DNA of 64,000 nt from Psychrobacter sp. MF31 (GTDB lineage: Bacteria; Pseudomonadota; Gammaproteobacteria; Pseudomonadales; Moraxellaceae), in the NCBI RefSeq assembly GCF_012847335.1, contig NZ_JABBDX010000001.1, positions 713,270-777,269 on the forward strand. Direction: 5' to 3'. Position 1 is the stretch's first letter, and every line of letters starts with the position of its first letter. A model generated the notes under the pieces. It did no database searches and was not told the DNA's origin. It saw nothing but the letters and a program-made list of their open reading frames with translations. The position numbers were made by a program, and so were the translations under genes. Below are positions 56,700 through 64,000 of this stretch, one piece after another.

Positions 56700-57509
56700 C
56701 TATGACACGACAATGCCAAAATGGTTCAACGTCCAAAACCCAAGTGCAAAAATTGGCGTGGCGGACAATAATGAATCAATTCGATCAAGAACGCCGCCAT
56801 GACCGGGCAAAATGGTTCCTGAATCCTTCACGCCAGCTTGGCGCTTGAGCATCGATTCAAACAGATCACCAAGTACCGATGCCAAAATAGTAACTGCCGA
56901 TAGCGCCACAAAGCTGATGAGCGCAACGCCTGACAGTTGCAGTTTAAACACGCTAATAGCCATCACCACCAAAAGCCCCGTTGCAAGTCCGCCTGCCAAG
57001 CCTTCCATGCTTTTATTGGGTGACACGTTGGGCGCCATTTTACGTTTGCCAAGCTTGCGACCGACAAAGTACGCCCCACTGTCAGCACACCAAACCAACA
57101 AAAACACATACATCAGCCACCACGGCGACAATCGCCACAAATCAAACATCGCGGTAATGGCAGCGGTTAAAATAACAGCGCCCATCACTGCCAATCTGCG
57201 ACCATACCAGCGGGTTTTTTGCGGAAAAACGCGAACCCAAGACAACGCCAACAGCCAAATGACCACGGAAGCTGACCACCAAACCGCCCAAGAGCTTGGC
57301 ACCACTAAAGACGTGAAAGTCAGCGCCAAAACGATGACCACAAACAGCCAAGGCTGACGCCAAGCAGGCATCAGTTTTGTCCATTCATGCGCTGAAATGC
57401 CCGCCCCAACCGCCAATAGCGGTACAATCAAAATGGGCGATGCACTTGCAAAAAGCGCCACCCCAACGATAATAATTAAAATAATGGCGGTTTTAATCCG
57501 TTGCCACAT
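56700..57509 (-). CDS. cdsA: Phosphatidate cytidylyltransferase CdsA
   Basis: Integral inner-membrane enzyme that makes CDP-diacylglycerol from phosphatidate and CTP, precursor of all phospholipids. 269 residues, about seven membrane segments, and the diagnostic C-terminal signature GDLFESMLKRQAGVKDSG followed by LPGHGGVLDRIDS. Ribosome binding site AAGGTG precedes the ATG. It lies between uppS and dxr. Confidence 0.96.
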   Translation of the reverse strand: MWQRIKTAIILIIIVGVALFASASPILIVPLLAVGAGISAHEWTKLMPAWRQPWLFVVIVLALTFTSLVVPSSWAVWWSASVVIWLLALSWVRVFPQKTRWYGRRLAVMGAVILTAAITAMFDLWRLSPWWLMYVFLLVWCADSGAYFVGRKLGKRKMAPNVSPNKSMEGLAGGLATGLLVVMAISVFKLQLSGVALISFVALSAVTILASVLGDLFESMLKRQAGVKDSGTILPGHGGVLDRIDSLLSATPIFALGFWTLNHFGIVVS

Positions 57510-57585
57510 CAGCGCACCTTATCAATGTCCCTCAATCAGACCATTATAGCAGTTAATTTGACCATCACCGATTGAATCGTGATGC

Positions 57586-58359
57586 CTAATCAAGTGACAA
57601 TAAATTAGATGACCTATCAAGAGCAACTTGCTCACTGGTTTTTCCAAATCGGCGCTGCCGCTGAGCAAACTCAGTGACCATGGCTGCAAGCTCTTTGTCG
57701 GTAAAATCTGGCCAAAGCGTTTGGGTAAAAAATAGCTCAGCATAAGCCGATTGCCACAATAAAAAGTTGGACAAGCGGTAATCGCCGCCCGTTCGAATCA
57801 GCATATCAACCGGCGGCGCATCATGAAGCTGAACGTGCTGCCCCAAGCTTTCTTTATTAATATCATCAAGGGTAATTTCGCCGTTTTGAACTTTTGCGGC
57901 AAGCTGCTTTGCGGCATTCGCAACGTCCCACTGACCGCCATAACTGATGGCAATCACCAATGTCATTTTGGTAAATTTTTCTGTTGTTGCTTCGGCAGCT
58001 TGCATTTTTTGTTGCAAATCATGACTTAACTTTTCACGGTCGCCAATAAAGCGCAGCCGAATCTCAAACTTAATCATCCTTGGCAACTGCTCATCAATGG
58101 TCAAGGATAAAAGCTGCATCAACAACGCCACTTCATTGGCGGGTCGCTGCCAATTTTCGCTAGAAAAGGCAAATACGGTGAGCACCTCAACGCCAACCTC
58201 ACGGCAATATTCAACCACAGGGTCAAGCGCATCTTTTCCAGCAATATGACCGCCGCCGCTTCCCAATCGGTGAGCTTTGCCATAGCGATTGTTGCCATCC
58301 ATAATGATGGCGATATGGCGCGGAAGAACGGTGTTTGAAAGCGAAGTTGGTAAGGTCAT
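57586..58359 (-). CDS. uppS: Undecaprenyl diphosphate synthase
   Basis: Cis-prenyltransferase that makes the C55 carrier lipid precursor for peptidoglycan and O-antigen. Signature IAIIMDGNNRYGKAHRLG (HIAIIMDGNGRWA-type, with Asn and Tyr in place of Gly and Trp), GHIAGKDAL, ENWQRPANEV and the C-terminal RTGGDYRLSNFLLWQSAYAE. 257 residues. It is followed by cdsA after 76 bp; frr lies upstream on the same strand with a terminator between them. Confidence 0.97.
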   Translation of the reverse strand: MTLPTSLSNTVLPRHIAIIMDGNNRYGKAHRLGSGGGHIAGKDALDPVVEYCREVGVEVLTVFAFSSENWQRPANEVALLMQLLSLTIDEQLPRMIKFEIRLRFIGDREKLSHDLQQKMQAAEATTEKFTKMTLVIAISYGGQWDVANAAKQLAAKVQNGEITLDDINKESLGQHVQLHDAPPVDMLIRTGGDYRLSNFLLWQSAYAELFFTQTLWPDFTDKELAAMVTEFAQRQRRFGKTSEQVALDRSSNLLSLD

Positions 58360-58537
58360 AAGGTCAGCTTTTAATGATAAAAAAGTTCAGCAACACGATA
58401 AATTGACGATTAACAAGAACCGACTTTTATAGCGTTATAGAGGTTTTATAATAACGCTTGAGCAATAAATTAAAAAGATAAGACGATAAATTTCACTAAA
58501 TTATCATAATTAATAAGAGCGATTTTAATTCTTAAAA

Positions 58538-58572
58538 AAACAGCCAATAGCACCAAACTATTGGCTGTTTTT
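58538..58572 (-). terminator. Intrinsic terminator of pyrH-frr
   Basis: A perfect 13-bp stem AAACAGCCAATAG/CTATTGGCTGTTT with a 7-nt loop and T-runs on both strands. It sits just after the frr stop, so uppS onward needs its own promoter in 58360-58530. Confidence 0.9.
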
Positions 58573-58594
58573 TAAAAGCGTTTTGATAAAAAGT

Positions 58595-59149
58595 TTACAC
58601 TTCCATCAAGTCCGCTTCTTTTTTCTCAAGCTTGCTGTCAATGCTGGCAATATATTTGTCCGTCAATTTTTGGATATCATCACCCGCGCGGCGCTCATCA
58701 TCCTCTGAGATTTCTTTTTCTTTTGCCAAATCCTTGATATCGTTCATCATATCACGGCGGATATTACGAATAGAAACGCGGCTACTTTCAGCTTCACCGC
58801 GAGCCAATTTTTGCATATCGCGGCGCGTGTCTTCGGTAAGCGCAGGCATTGGAACGCGAATCACATCCGCCGTCATGGGGTTAAGTCCCAAATCAGCTTC
58901 GCGGATGGCTTTATCCACCGCTTGAACCATCGTTCGATCAAACGGCTGAACCAATAGCGTTCTTGAGTCTTCAACGTTGACACTTGCCACTTGATTCAGC
59001 GGTGTGTCCGCGCCATAGTAGCTGACCATCACCCCTGACAGCATTCCAGGATGGGCGCGACCCGTGCGAACTTTACTAAAGGTATTTTCAAGCGCCTCTA
59101 AGGTCTTTTGCATACGCGCTTCGCCGTCTTGCTTAATCTCTTTAATCAT
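58595..59149 (-). CDS. frr: Ribosome recycling factor
   Basis: Splits post-termination ribosomes with EF-G. The three-helix domain and the conserved segments [29 protein letters not shown] and [16 protein letters not shown] are present. 184 residues from the ATG at 59149, six bases after AAGGA; the ATG at 59152 is too close to that site. Downstream of pyrH by about 80 bp. Confidence 0.97.
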   Translation of the reverse strand: MIKEIKQDGEARMQKTLEALENTFSKVRTGRAHPGMLSGVMVSYYGADTPLNQVASVNVEDSRTLLVQPFDRTMVQAVDKAIREADLGLNPMTADVIRVPMPALTEDTRRDMQKLARGEAESSRVSIRNIRRDMMNDIKDLAKEKEISEDDERRAGDDIQKLTDKYIASIDSKLEKKEADLMEV

Positions 59150-59231
59150 CATAAATCCTTAATGTTAGTCAGTTAACATTCATTTATTTAACATTTAAAA
59201 TTAACCTTGAAAAAATCTGTCAAAGGCGGCG

Positions 59232-59957
59232 TTAATGATAAACGCGAGTGCCTTCATTTTCACCCATCACAACATTGAGCAGCGCATTAGGCTTCGTCAT
59301 ATCAAACACTTGCAAGGGCACATTGTGCTCGCGGCACAGCGCAATCGCAGTCAAATCCATGACGCCAAGCTTTTGCTCAAGCACCTCATCAAAGGTCAGA
59401 CCGTCATATTTGACCGCATCGCTATGCAGGCTTGGGTCTTTATCGTAAACGCCATCGACTTTGGTGGCTTTTAAAATCAAACCCGCTTCAATCTCAATAC
59501 CGCGTAAGCAAGCGGCGGTATCGGTGGTGAAAAATGGATTTCCCGTTCCGGCAACAAAGATGCAAACCTCACCGTTTTTAAGGTAGCGAATAGCATTTCG
59601 GCTGCTGTAACTTTCGGTGACCTCACCAATGGGCAGCGCAGACATTAATCGTGTTTTGATATTTCGGCGCTCAAGCGCATCGCGCATGGCAAGACCGTTC
59701 ATCACGGTGGCAAGCATTCCCATTTGATCGCCGGTCACCCGACCCACCAGACCTTCTTTTTGCAATTGCGAGCCGCGATAAAGGTTACCGCCGCCAACCA
59801 CGATGCCCACTTGAACGCCAAGACCACGAAGGTGGGCGATAGATAAGCTCATTTTGTCTAAGACGTCGCTGTCGATACCCATGTCCTTGCCGCCGGCTAA
59901 CGCCTCGCCTGAAAGTTTAAGCAAAATTCGCGCAAATTGGGGATTTTTGTCAGACAT
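59232..59957 (-). CDS. pyrH: Uridylate kinase (UMP kinase)
   Basis: Hexameric amino acid kinase-fold enzyme phosphorylating UMP to UDP; GTP-activated and UTP-inhibited in relatives. [42 protein letters not shown] and [17 protein letters not shown] are all present. 241 residues. Ribosome binding site AAGGTG precedes the ATG. First gene of the pyrH-frr unit; rpsB-tsf, usually upstream, are not in this window next to it, and rimO occupies that place. Confidence 0.97.
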   Translation of the reverse strand: MSDKNPQFARILLKLSGEALAGGKDMGIDSDVLDKMSLSIAHLRGLGVQVGIVVGGGNLYRGSQLQKEGLVGRVTGDQMGMLATVMNGLAMRDALERRNIKTRLMSALPIGEVTESYSSRNAIRYLKNGEVCIFVAGTGNPFFTTDTAACLRGIEIEAGLILKATKVDGVYDKDPSLHSDAVKYDGLTFDEVLEQKLGVMDLTAIALCREHNVPLQVFDMTKPNALLNVVMGENEGTRVYH

Positions 59958-60105
59958 GAGAGCACCTTTTTAAGAAAATATCAACCACGGTAAATGAAGA
60001 CTTATTGCCAATTATCCAATTCCAAGCCGAACGACGCCTCATGCAATAGCAAAAAACCATGCAAGCATTTAATACGTTTAGGCATTGGGAAGATAAATTG
60101 CGCCA

Positions 60106-60114
60106 ATTGTAGCA
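60106..60114 (-). promoter_or_regulatory. Extended -10 promoter for pyrH
   Basis: Minus strand TGC-TACAAT lies about 150 bp upstream of pyrH. No good -35 box, as usual for extended -10 promoters. Confidence 0.45.
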
Positions 60115-60148
60115 AAATCTGCGTTGATTTGGCGCAAAATTTTTGCCT

Positions 60149-61687
60149 TTAGCCGTCAAAGCTTGCAAACAAATCGTACTCGCTGGCTTCATCAATGGTG
60201 ACGGTTAAAAATTGACCGGCTTTGACCGAGCCATCAATGTCATCAACATAAACATGACCGTCAATTTCAGGAGCATCAGCAAAGCTTCGGCAAATGGCAA
60301 TATTCTCTTCCGTATCGATTTCATCGACCAACACGGTTAAGGTTTTACCCACTTTTTCTTGCAATTTTTCAGCAGAAATGGCTTGTTGCAGCGCCATTAA
60401 GCGCTCATAGCGCTCCTGCTTAACATTTTCGGGAACGGGATTTGGTAACTCATTAGCCACCGCGCCCTCAACTTCGGAATAAGTAAACGCGCCCACGCGG
60501 TCAAGTCGCGCCTCTTTGAGCCAATCAAGCAGATATTCAAAGTCCGCTTCCGTCTCCCCCGGAAAGCCGACCACAAAGGTAGAGCGAATCACAATGTCAG
60601 GGCAAAGCTCGCGCCACGCCTTAATTCGCGCCAGTGTATTTTCGCTATGCGCAGGGCGTTTCATGGCTTTAAGCACGCTTGGACTGGCATGCTGAAACGG
60701 AATATCAAGATACGGTAACAGCTTTTTTTCGCTCATGAGCGCAACCACATTATCCACGTGTGGATACGGATAAACATAATGCAAGCGCACCCAAATCCCA
60801 AGCTGGTTTAGCGCTTGGCACAAATCAAAAAATTTGGATTTAAGCGGCATGCCATTCCAAAAGCTGGTTTTATACTTTAAATCAACGCCGTAAGCTGAGG
60901 TGTCTTGCGAAATGATAAGCAATTCTTTCACGCCAGCGTTCTTTAAAGCAACGGCTTCATTCATCACGCTATCAATCGGTCGCGATACCAAATCGCCGCG
61001 AAGGCTTGGGATAATACAAAACGTGCAGCGGTGGTTGCAGCCCTCTGAAATCTTGAGATACGCGTAATGGCTTGGGGTCAGCTTAATCCCCGCATCATTG
61101 ATTAAATCAATTTTTGGGTCGTAAGTTTTATCCAAATTGGTGGGTTTTGGAACATGCTTTGATACTGCGGTAATCACCTCGTCATAAGCATGAGCGCCCG
61201 TCACCGCAAGCACCGCCGGATGCATTTCGCGGATTTTTTCCGCCTCTTTACCAAGGCAGCCGGTCACTATCACCTTACCGTTTTTATTAATTGCCTCGCC
61301 GATGGCATCTAGCGACTCTTGAACTGCTGACTCAATAAAGCCGCAAGTATTGACCACCACCAAATCCGCGCCGTCGTAATCTTTGGCAACCTGATAACCA
61401 TCGCGGCTAAGCTCGGTGATGATGCGCTCACTATCAACCAGCGCTTTTGGGCAACCGAGCGACACAAAGCCAATTTTGGGCGCGCCAGTTCCTGATAAAG
61501 CCGCTGCCAAATCTGCGCCCTGTCCCATCCCAGATTGGGCACTTTCTTCAATACTGCGGTTTTGATTGTGATTGGCTTTATGATGATAAGGCGCATCGCT
61601 GCTTTTTTGCGGATGAAACATCGTCACGCTGTCGGTTAACGGCGAATTGTTATTGTTCAGAGCGGTTTGGCTTTGAGGATTGGACAT
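60149..61687 (-). CDS. rimO: Ribosomal protein S12 methylthiotransferase RimO
   Basis: Radical-SAM enzyme that adds a methylthio group to Asp 88 of ribosomal protein S12. UPF0004 domain ([18 protein letters not shown]), the radical-SAM cluster CNHRCTFC, the C-terminal TRAM domain. 512 residues, about 70 longer than E. coli RimO owing to a polar, Asn/Ser/Gln/His-rich N-terminal extension with no domain. Ribosome binding site AAGGTT is about six bases before the ATG at 61687. Confidence 0.96.
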   Translation of the reverse strand: MSNPQSQTALNNNNSPLTDSVTMFHPQKSSDAPYHHKANHNQNRSIEESAQSGMGQGADLAAALSGTGAPKIGFVSLGCPKALVDSERIITELSRDGYQVAKDYDGADLVVVNTCGFIESAVQESLDAIGEAINKNGKVIVTGCLGKEAEKIREMHPAVLAVTGAHAYDEVITAVSKHVPKPTNLDKTYDPKIDLINDAGIKLTPSHYAYLKISEGCNHRCTFCIIPSLRGDLVSRPIDSVMNEAVALKNAGVKELLIISQDTSAYGVDLKYKTSFWNGMPLKSKFFDLCQALNQLGIWVRLHYVYPYPHVDNVVALMSEKKLLPYLDIPFQHASPSVLKAMKRPAHSENTLARIKAWRELCPDIVIRSTFVVGFPGETEADFEYLLDWLKEARLDRVGAFTYSEVEGAVANELPNPVPENVKQERYERLMALQQAISAEKLQEKVGKTLTVLVDEIDTEENIAICRSFADAPEIDGHVYVDDIDGSVKAGQFLTVTIDEASEYDLFASFDG

Positions 61688-62066
61688 GGCGAACCTTGAT
61701 TGGAAGTGATTAAAGCTTGGCGCATTGTACGTTTTTTTTGATTCAATCGCTACAATTTATTCGCTAAGCGTTTGATTTAATGCTTAAAATTGGGTGAAAA
61801 CTACCAAATTAAAGGCAGATTTTAGCGTTTTTGAGTATTTTTCAACCAAAACAAAACTCTCACTTTTTTAAAAAAACTTCAGTTAAAAAAATTTTTAATT
61901 TCAAAATCTTAGCAAAAAACTGCCAATTATTTTAAAATTAATTGCAAAAAAGGCTTGCCAAGCGTTTAAAACTCTATATAATGAGCAACCACTGAGACGC
62001 ACTACCGAATCAGTTACTTATCTTCTTGCGATGACTTTATATCGCTACTAAGATAAGCTGACAAAT
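61688..62066 (+). other. AT-rich gap upstream of tRNA-Leu
   Basis: About 380 bp without a gene. It holds the tRNA promoter (61955-61982) and presumably the rimO promoter. The stretch 61840-61950 is strongly AT-rich with A-tracts and could act as an UP element for the tRNA promoter. Confidence 0.5.
61955..61982 (+). promoter_or_regulatory. Promoter of tRNA-Leu
   Basis: TTGCCA, a 16-bp spacer and a perfect TATAAT, about 80 bp upstream of the mature tRNA and preceded by A-tracts. Strong sigma-70 match. Confidence 0.75.
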
Positions 62067-62151
62067 GGGGCTGTGGCGGAATTGGTAGACGCACCAGATT
62101 TAGGTTCTGGCGCCGAGAGGTGTGAGAGTTCGAGTCTCTCCAGCCCCACCA
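62067..62151 (+). tRNA. tRNA-Leu (anticodon UAG)
   Basis: An 85-nt class II tRNA. Acceptor stem GGGGCTG/CAGCCCC, D-loop GGCGGAATTGGTAGACGC, anticodon arm CCAGA-TTTAGGT-TCTGG (anticodon TAG), a long variable arm CGCCGAGAGGTG, T-arm GAGAGTTCGAGTCTCTC and an encoded ACCA end. Reads CUA and other CUN leucine codons. It is a single-gene transcription unit. Confidence 0.98.
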
Positions 62152-62189
62152 TTTTTCGATAGTGATTAAAGCTCTCAAACCTATACTAG

Positions 62190-62212
62190 ACCTGCCTTCG
62201 GGCAGGTTTTTT
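62190..62212 (+). terminator. Intrinsic terminator of tRNA-Leu
   Basis: A perfect 7-bp stem ACCTGCC/GGCAGGT with a TTCG tetraloop followed by seven T. Confidence 0.93.
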
Positions 62213-62230
62213 TATATCTGAGATTTGACC

Positions 62231-62352
62231 CAAATCCCACGCTGGGACATACCGTGGGATTGATTAAGAATCTTATATTACTTAAAAACCTTGTATTTAC
62301 TGACTTTCAGCGCTTATCACATCTTATCCCATAAGTTTTTGCGTGGGATTTG
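62231..62352. repeat. TCCCACG/CGTGGGA inverted-repeat cluster beside tRNA-Leu
   Basis: CAAATCCCACGC at 62231-62242 and its exact reverse complement GCGTGGGATTTG at 62341-62352 are 98 bp apart. Within the first unit a closer inverted pair occurs, AATCCCACG (62233-62241) and CGTGGGATT (62253-62261). A related TATCCCATAAG lies near 62325. Boxes of this kind next to a tRNA 3' end suggest integrase-binding sites of an attachment site; no integrase gene is in the window. Confidence 0.5.
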
Positions 62353-62369
62353 CCATAATTTCCCGTCAT

Positions 62370-63311
62370 TTAAAGGGCTAACAAGTCCTTAATAATCTTG
62401 CTCATGCTTTGATAGCGCTGTGCTTGCCGTTTTGCTAATGCTTTATTAATAATAGGTTGGTATTGCTGATAATCAATTGGCAATATTGGAATTGGGTTTT
62501 GGCAGTGAGCCGTCGCCCAAGCTTTCGCATAATTTGGATTTGTTTTACCAATGCTAAACGCTCGCTTTCCCATCAATATCTCAACCATCATAATTCCAAA
62601 CGCATAAATATCACTTTGCAAGCTTAATCCTTGCCCATGCCAACATTCAGGCGCTAGATACGCAGGCGTTCCGGCAACATTTGAGCTTTCGCTATTGCTA
62701 ACCTGCTTTGATAAGGCAAAATCGGTTAAAAGTAGCTGCCGCTCGTGTTTACTATTATCAATCAAAATATTGCTCGGTTTAATATCGCCATGAAGCCAGC
62801 CGCTTTGATGAAAATTATTAATAATTTGCGCGCTTTTTATCAGCAACTCTTGCTTTTGTTCAAGACTCGTTAGCTGCCGAATCTGCTTATTTAATGAACT
62901 TGCAAAATAAGGCATCACCAAAAATTCAAACCGATAAGCTTTATCTAAAAAAATAAAGCTACTACTTTCGACAGCTAATAATTTTGGAACGATTTTTGAA
63001 GTTTTTTCTATTTTTGATAAATCTTTTAAAACGCTAATTTCATGAGACAATTCAGAAAAACTTTGCGGTGACAATGACCATTTAATCATCACGGTTCCAA
63101 AGCTTGAATGCTCCGCTTTAGTTAATCCTTGATAGCTTAAAAAATTATCCTTTTGCTGACTAAGTCGTTGATGGCAGATATTTAAATAACCAAAATCGCG
63201 AAATTTTTCGGTTAATTTCGGTAAAAGTTGAGTGGCTGTATTTTCTAACGCCAATTTTGGATTTATTGTTTTGGTTTTATTTTGGTTAACCGCTTTGCTG
63301 CTCAGGCTCAT
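62370..63311 (-). CDS. Protein kinase-like protein (Ser/Thr kinase fold)
   Basis: 313 residues, mostly kinase fold. Catalytic loop LHGDIKPSNILID (HxDxKxxN form, His 174 and Asp 176), metal-binding DFALS in place of DFG (197-199), and TPAYLAPECW with SDIYAFGIMMVEIL. The N-lobe is divergent: no glycine-rich loop is seen, but a candidate Lys (about 77, in TVMIKW) and Glu (about 91) are present. The retained key residues suggest an active kinase despite DFA. It has no membrane segment. It is divergent from a Sel1-repeat lipoprotein gene. Substrate unknown. Confidence 0.82.
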   Translation of the reverse strand: MSLSSKAVNQNKTKTINPKLALENTATQLLPKLTEKFRDFGYLNICHQRLSQQKDNFLSYQGLTKAEHSSFGTVMIKWSLSPQSFSELSHEISVLKDLSKIEKTSKIVPKLLAVESSSFIFLDKAYRFEFLVMPYFASSLNKQIRQLTSLEQKQELLIKSAQIINNFHQSGWLHGDIKPSNILIDNSKHERQLLLTDFALSKQVSNSESSNVAGTPAYLAPECWHGQGLSLQSDIYAFGIMMVEILMGKRAFSIGKTNPNYAKAWATAHCQNPIPILPIDYQQYQPIINKALAKRQAQRYQSMSKIIKDLLAL

Positions 63312-63378
63312 GATGACAATTATGCTTTAGTGAAAATTAGTTTATCGTATAGCAATCACAAAGGGGATGACCGCTACT

Positions 63379-63855
63379 ATGAAAAAAAGACTCTCAATAT
63401 TTTTACTTACTGGCTTGATGCTCACTGGATGTCATCAAGCTATTGACACTCAGACTATCAACATTCCTAGCAAGGTTTCACCTGTAATGTCAGAGACTGA
63501 AAACGCATTTGATGACCTTAATATACAAGCCAATCAAGGCGATGCTAAGGCTCAATTTAATATTGGTAAAGCTTACTACGACGGTCACGGCGTGGGTCAG
63601 GATTACATCAAAGCGATTGAATGGTTTACAAAATCCGCTGAGCAAGGCTATGTTCCTGCCCAATACCAACTTGGAACCCTCTATAACTATGGCGAAGGTG
63701 CTCGTCAGGACTATTATAAAGCGGCTAAATGGTATTTAGAAGCTGCCAACCACGGCGATGCTCGATCTCAATATAACCTTGGTATGATGTACTATGCAGG
63801 TCACGGCGTGCGAACCAATCTAGGTCGTGTCTTCAATTGGATAAGCCATAAATAA
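63379..63855 (+). CDS. Sel1-repeat lipoprotein, 3' end replaced by insertion sequence
   Basis: Lipoprotein signal KKRLSIFLLTGLMLTGC with lipobox LTGC, then three Sel1 repeats of about 36 residues each (AQFNIGKAYYDGHGVGQDY, AQYQLGTLYNYGEGARQDY, SQYNLGMMYYAGHGVRTN). The repeat pattern stops in mid-unit at 63819 and the last ~11 residues (LGRVFNWISHK) come from the end of an IS5-type element, so the gene is probably truncated. Sel1 proteins usually mediate protein contacts. The frame also has an ATG at 63367, but AAGGGG abuts it; 63379 is used here. Confidence 0.8.
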   Translation: MKKRLSIFLLTGLMLTGCHQAIDTQTINIPSKVSPVMSETENAFDDLNIQANQGDAKAQFNIGKAYYDGHGVGQDYIKAIEWFTKSAEQGYVPAQYQLGTLYNYGEGARQDYYKAAKWYLEAANHGDARSQYNLGMMYYAGHGVRTNLGRVFNWISHK

Positions 63856-64000
63856 TAGCTACAATACTGCATCTATGGATCTGATGCGAGAAATACGAGT
63901 CATGGCGAGAACAGCCCTAACAGATACGCTTTGGGAACAATTGCAATCAACAATGACACAGCATGGCTGCTATCAAACTCAAAACAGTCGAGAGGTCATG
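63824..64000 (+). mobile_element. Left end of an IS5-family insertion sequence
   Basis: The element appears to begin just after CTAG at 63820-63823, which fits the YTAR-type 4-bp target of IS5-family elements. Its terminal sequence starts GTCGTGTCTTCAATTGG, and the transposase gene starts 78 bp inside. The right end lies beyond the window, so the terminal repeat and target duplication cannot be confirmed here. Confidence 0.65.
63902..64000 (+). CDS. IS5-family transposase, N-terminal part
   Basis: The first 33 codons of a transposase cut by the window end: MARTALTDTLWEQLQSTMTQ, then HGCYQTQNSREVM. The opening (R-x-x-LTD-x-x-W-x-x-L) and the following segment are typical of the helix-turn-helix start of IS5-family transposases (DUF4096-like). 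The DDE catalytic residues lie beyond the window. Confidence 0.72.
   Translation, partial: MARTALTDTLWEQLQSTMTQHGCYQTQNSREVM

Overview
The window reads as a chromosomal segment of a gammaproteobacterium of the family Moraxellaceae, most likely Psychrobacter or a close relative. The support is the moderate, AT-leaning base composition, the gene content and order (lptD-surA divergent from amgK-murU, and the pyrH-frr-uppS-cdsA-dxr-rseP-bamA-lpxD-fabZ-lpxA envelope cluster), a GAPDH with a long N-terminal domain, and acidic low-complexity insertions in otherwise standard proteins. The genus is inferred from recall; no search was run.

Layout. 1-5.4 kb: cmk (cut by the window edge), tadA, ung, clpA and clpS, all on the minus strand. 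5.5-16.4 kb: a membrane coiled-coil protein, argC, hemE, proB, obgE, gap, an unusual lipocalin fusion and a Nudix/TenI fusion, all minus. 16.5-16.9 kb: an orphan Fur-controlled hemP. 16.9-25.4 kb: tamB and a greatly enlarged tamA. 25.6-31.6 kb: an LplT-like transporter, coq7, a periplasmic TPR-like protein and a lipoprotein hydrolase, plus strand. 32-34.7 kb: cydA-cydB plus a 39-residue third subunit. 34.8-41.5 kb: murU-amgK facing lptD-surA. 41.5-48.3 kb: an intergenic region with a strong candidate for a Gac/Rsm-type small RNA, an EEP-family protein, asd, a SOUL protein, tgt and the metP-metS transporter. 48.6-61.7 kb: the envelope and translation cluster from lpxA to pyrH, then rimO. 62.0-64 kb: tRNA-Leu(UAG), an attachment-site-like inverted-repeat region, a divergent kinase, and a Sel1-repeat lipoprotein gene whose 3' end is replaced by the start of an IS5-type insertion sequence running off the window.

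Much of the window serves the outer membrane: lipid A synthesis (lpxA, lpxD, fabZ), LPS export (lptD), beta-barrel assembly (bamA, surA, tamA, tamB), peptidoglycan recycling (amgK, murU), the undecaprenyl carrier and isoprenoids (uppS, dxr), phospholipids (cdsA, the LplT-like carrier) and envelope stress proteolysis (rseP). The rest is core metabolism and translation.

The most notable observation lies at about 41.59-41.84 kb on the minus strand. A perfect 18-bp palindrome with TGTAAG-N6-CTTACA arms, the form of the GacA activator site, sits about 66 bp upstream of a predicted start point. The roughly 180-nt intergenic transcript that would follow carries four GGA motifs, one in the loop of a perfect hairpin, and ends in a strong intrinsic terminator. 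This is the expected architecture of an RsmY/RsmZ/CsrB-type sRNA that sequesters CsrA/RsmA.
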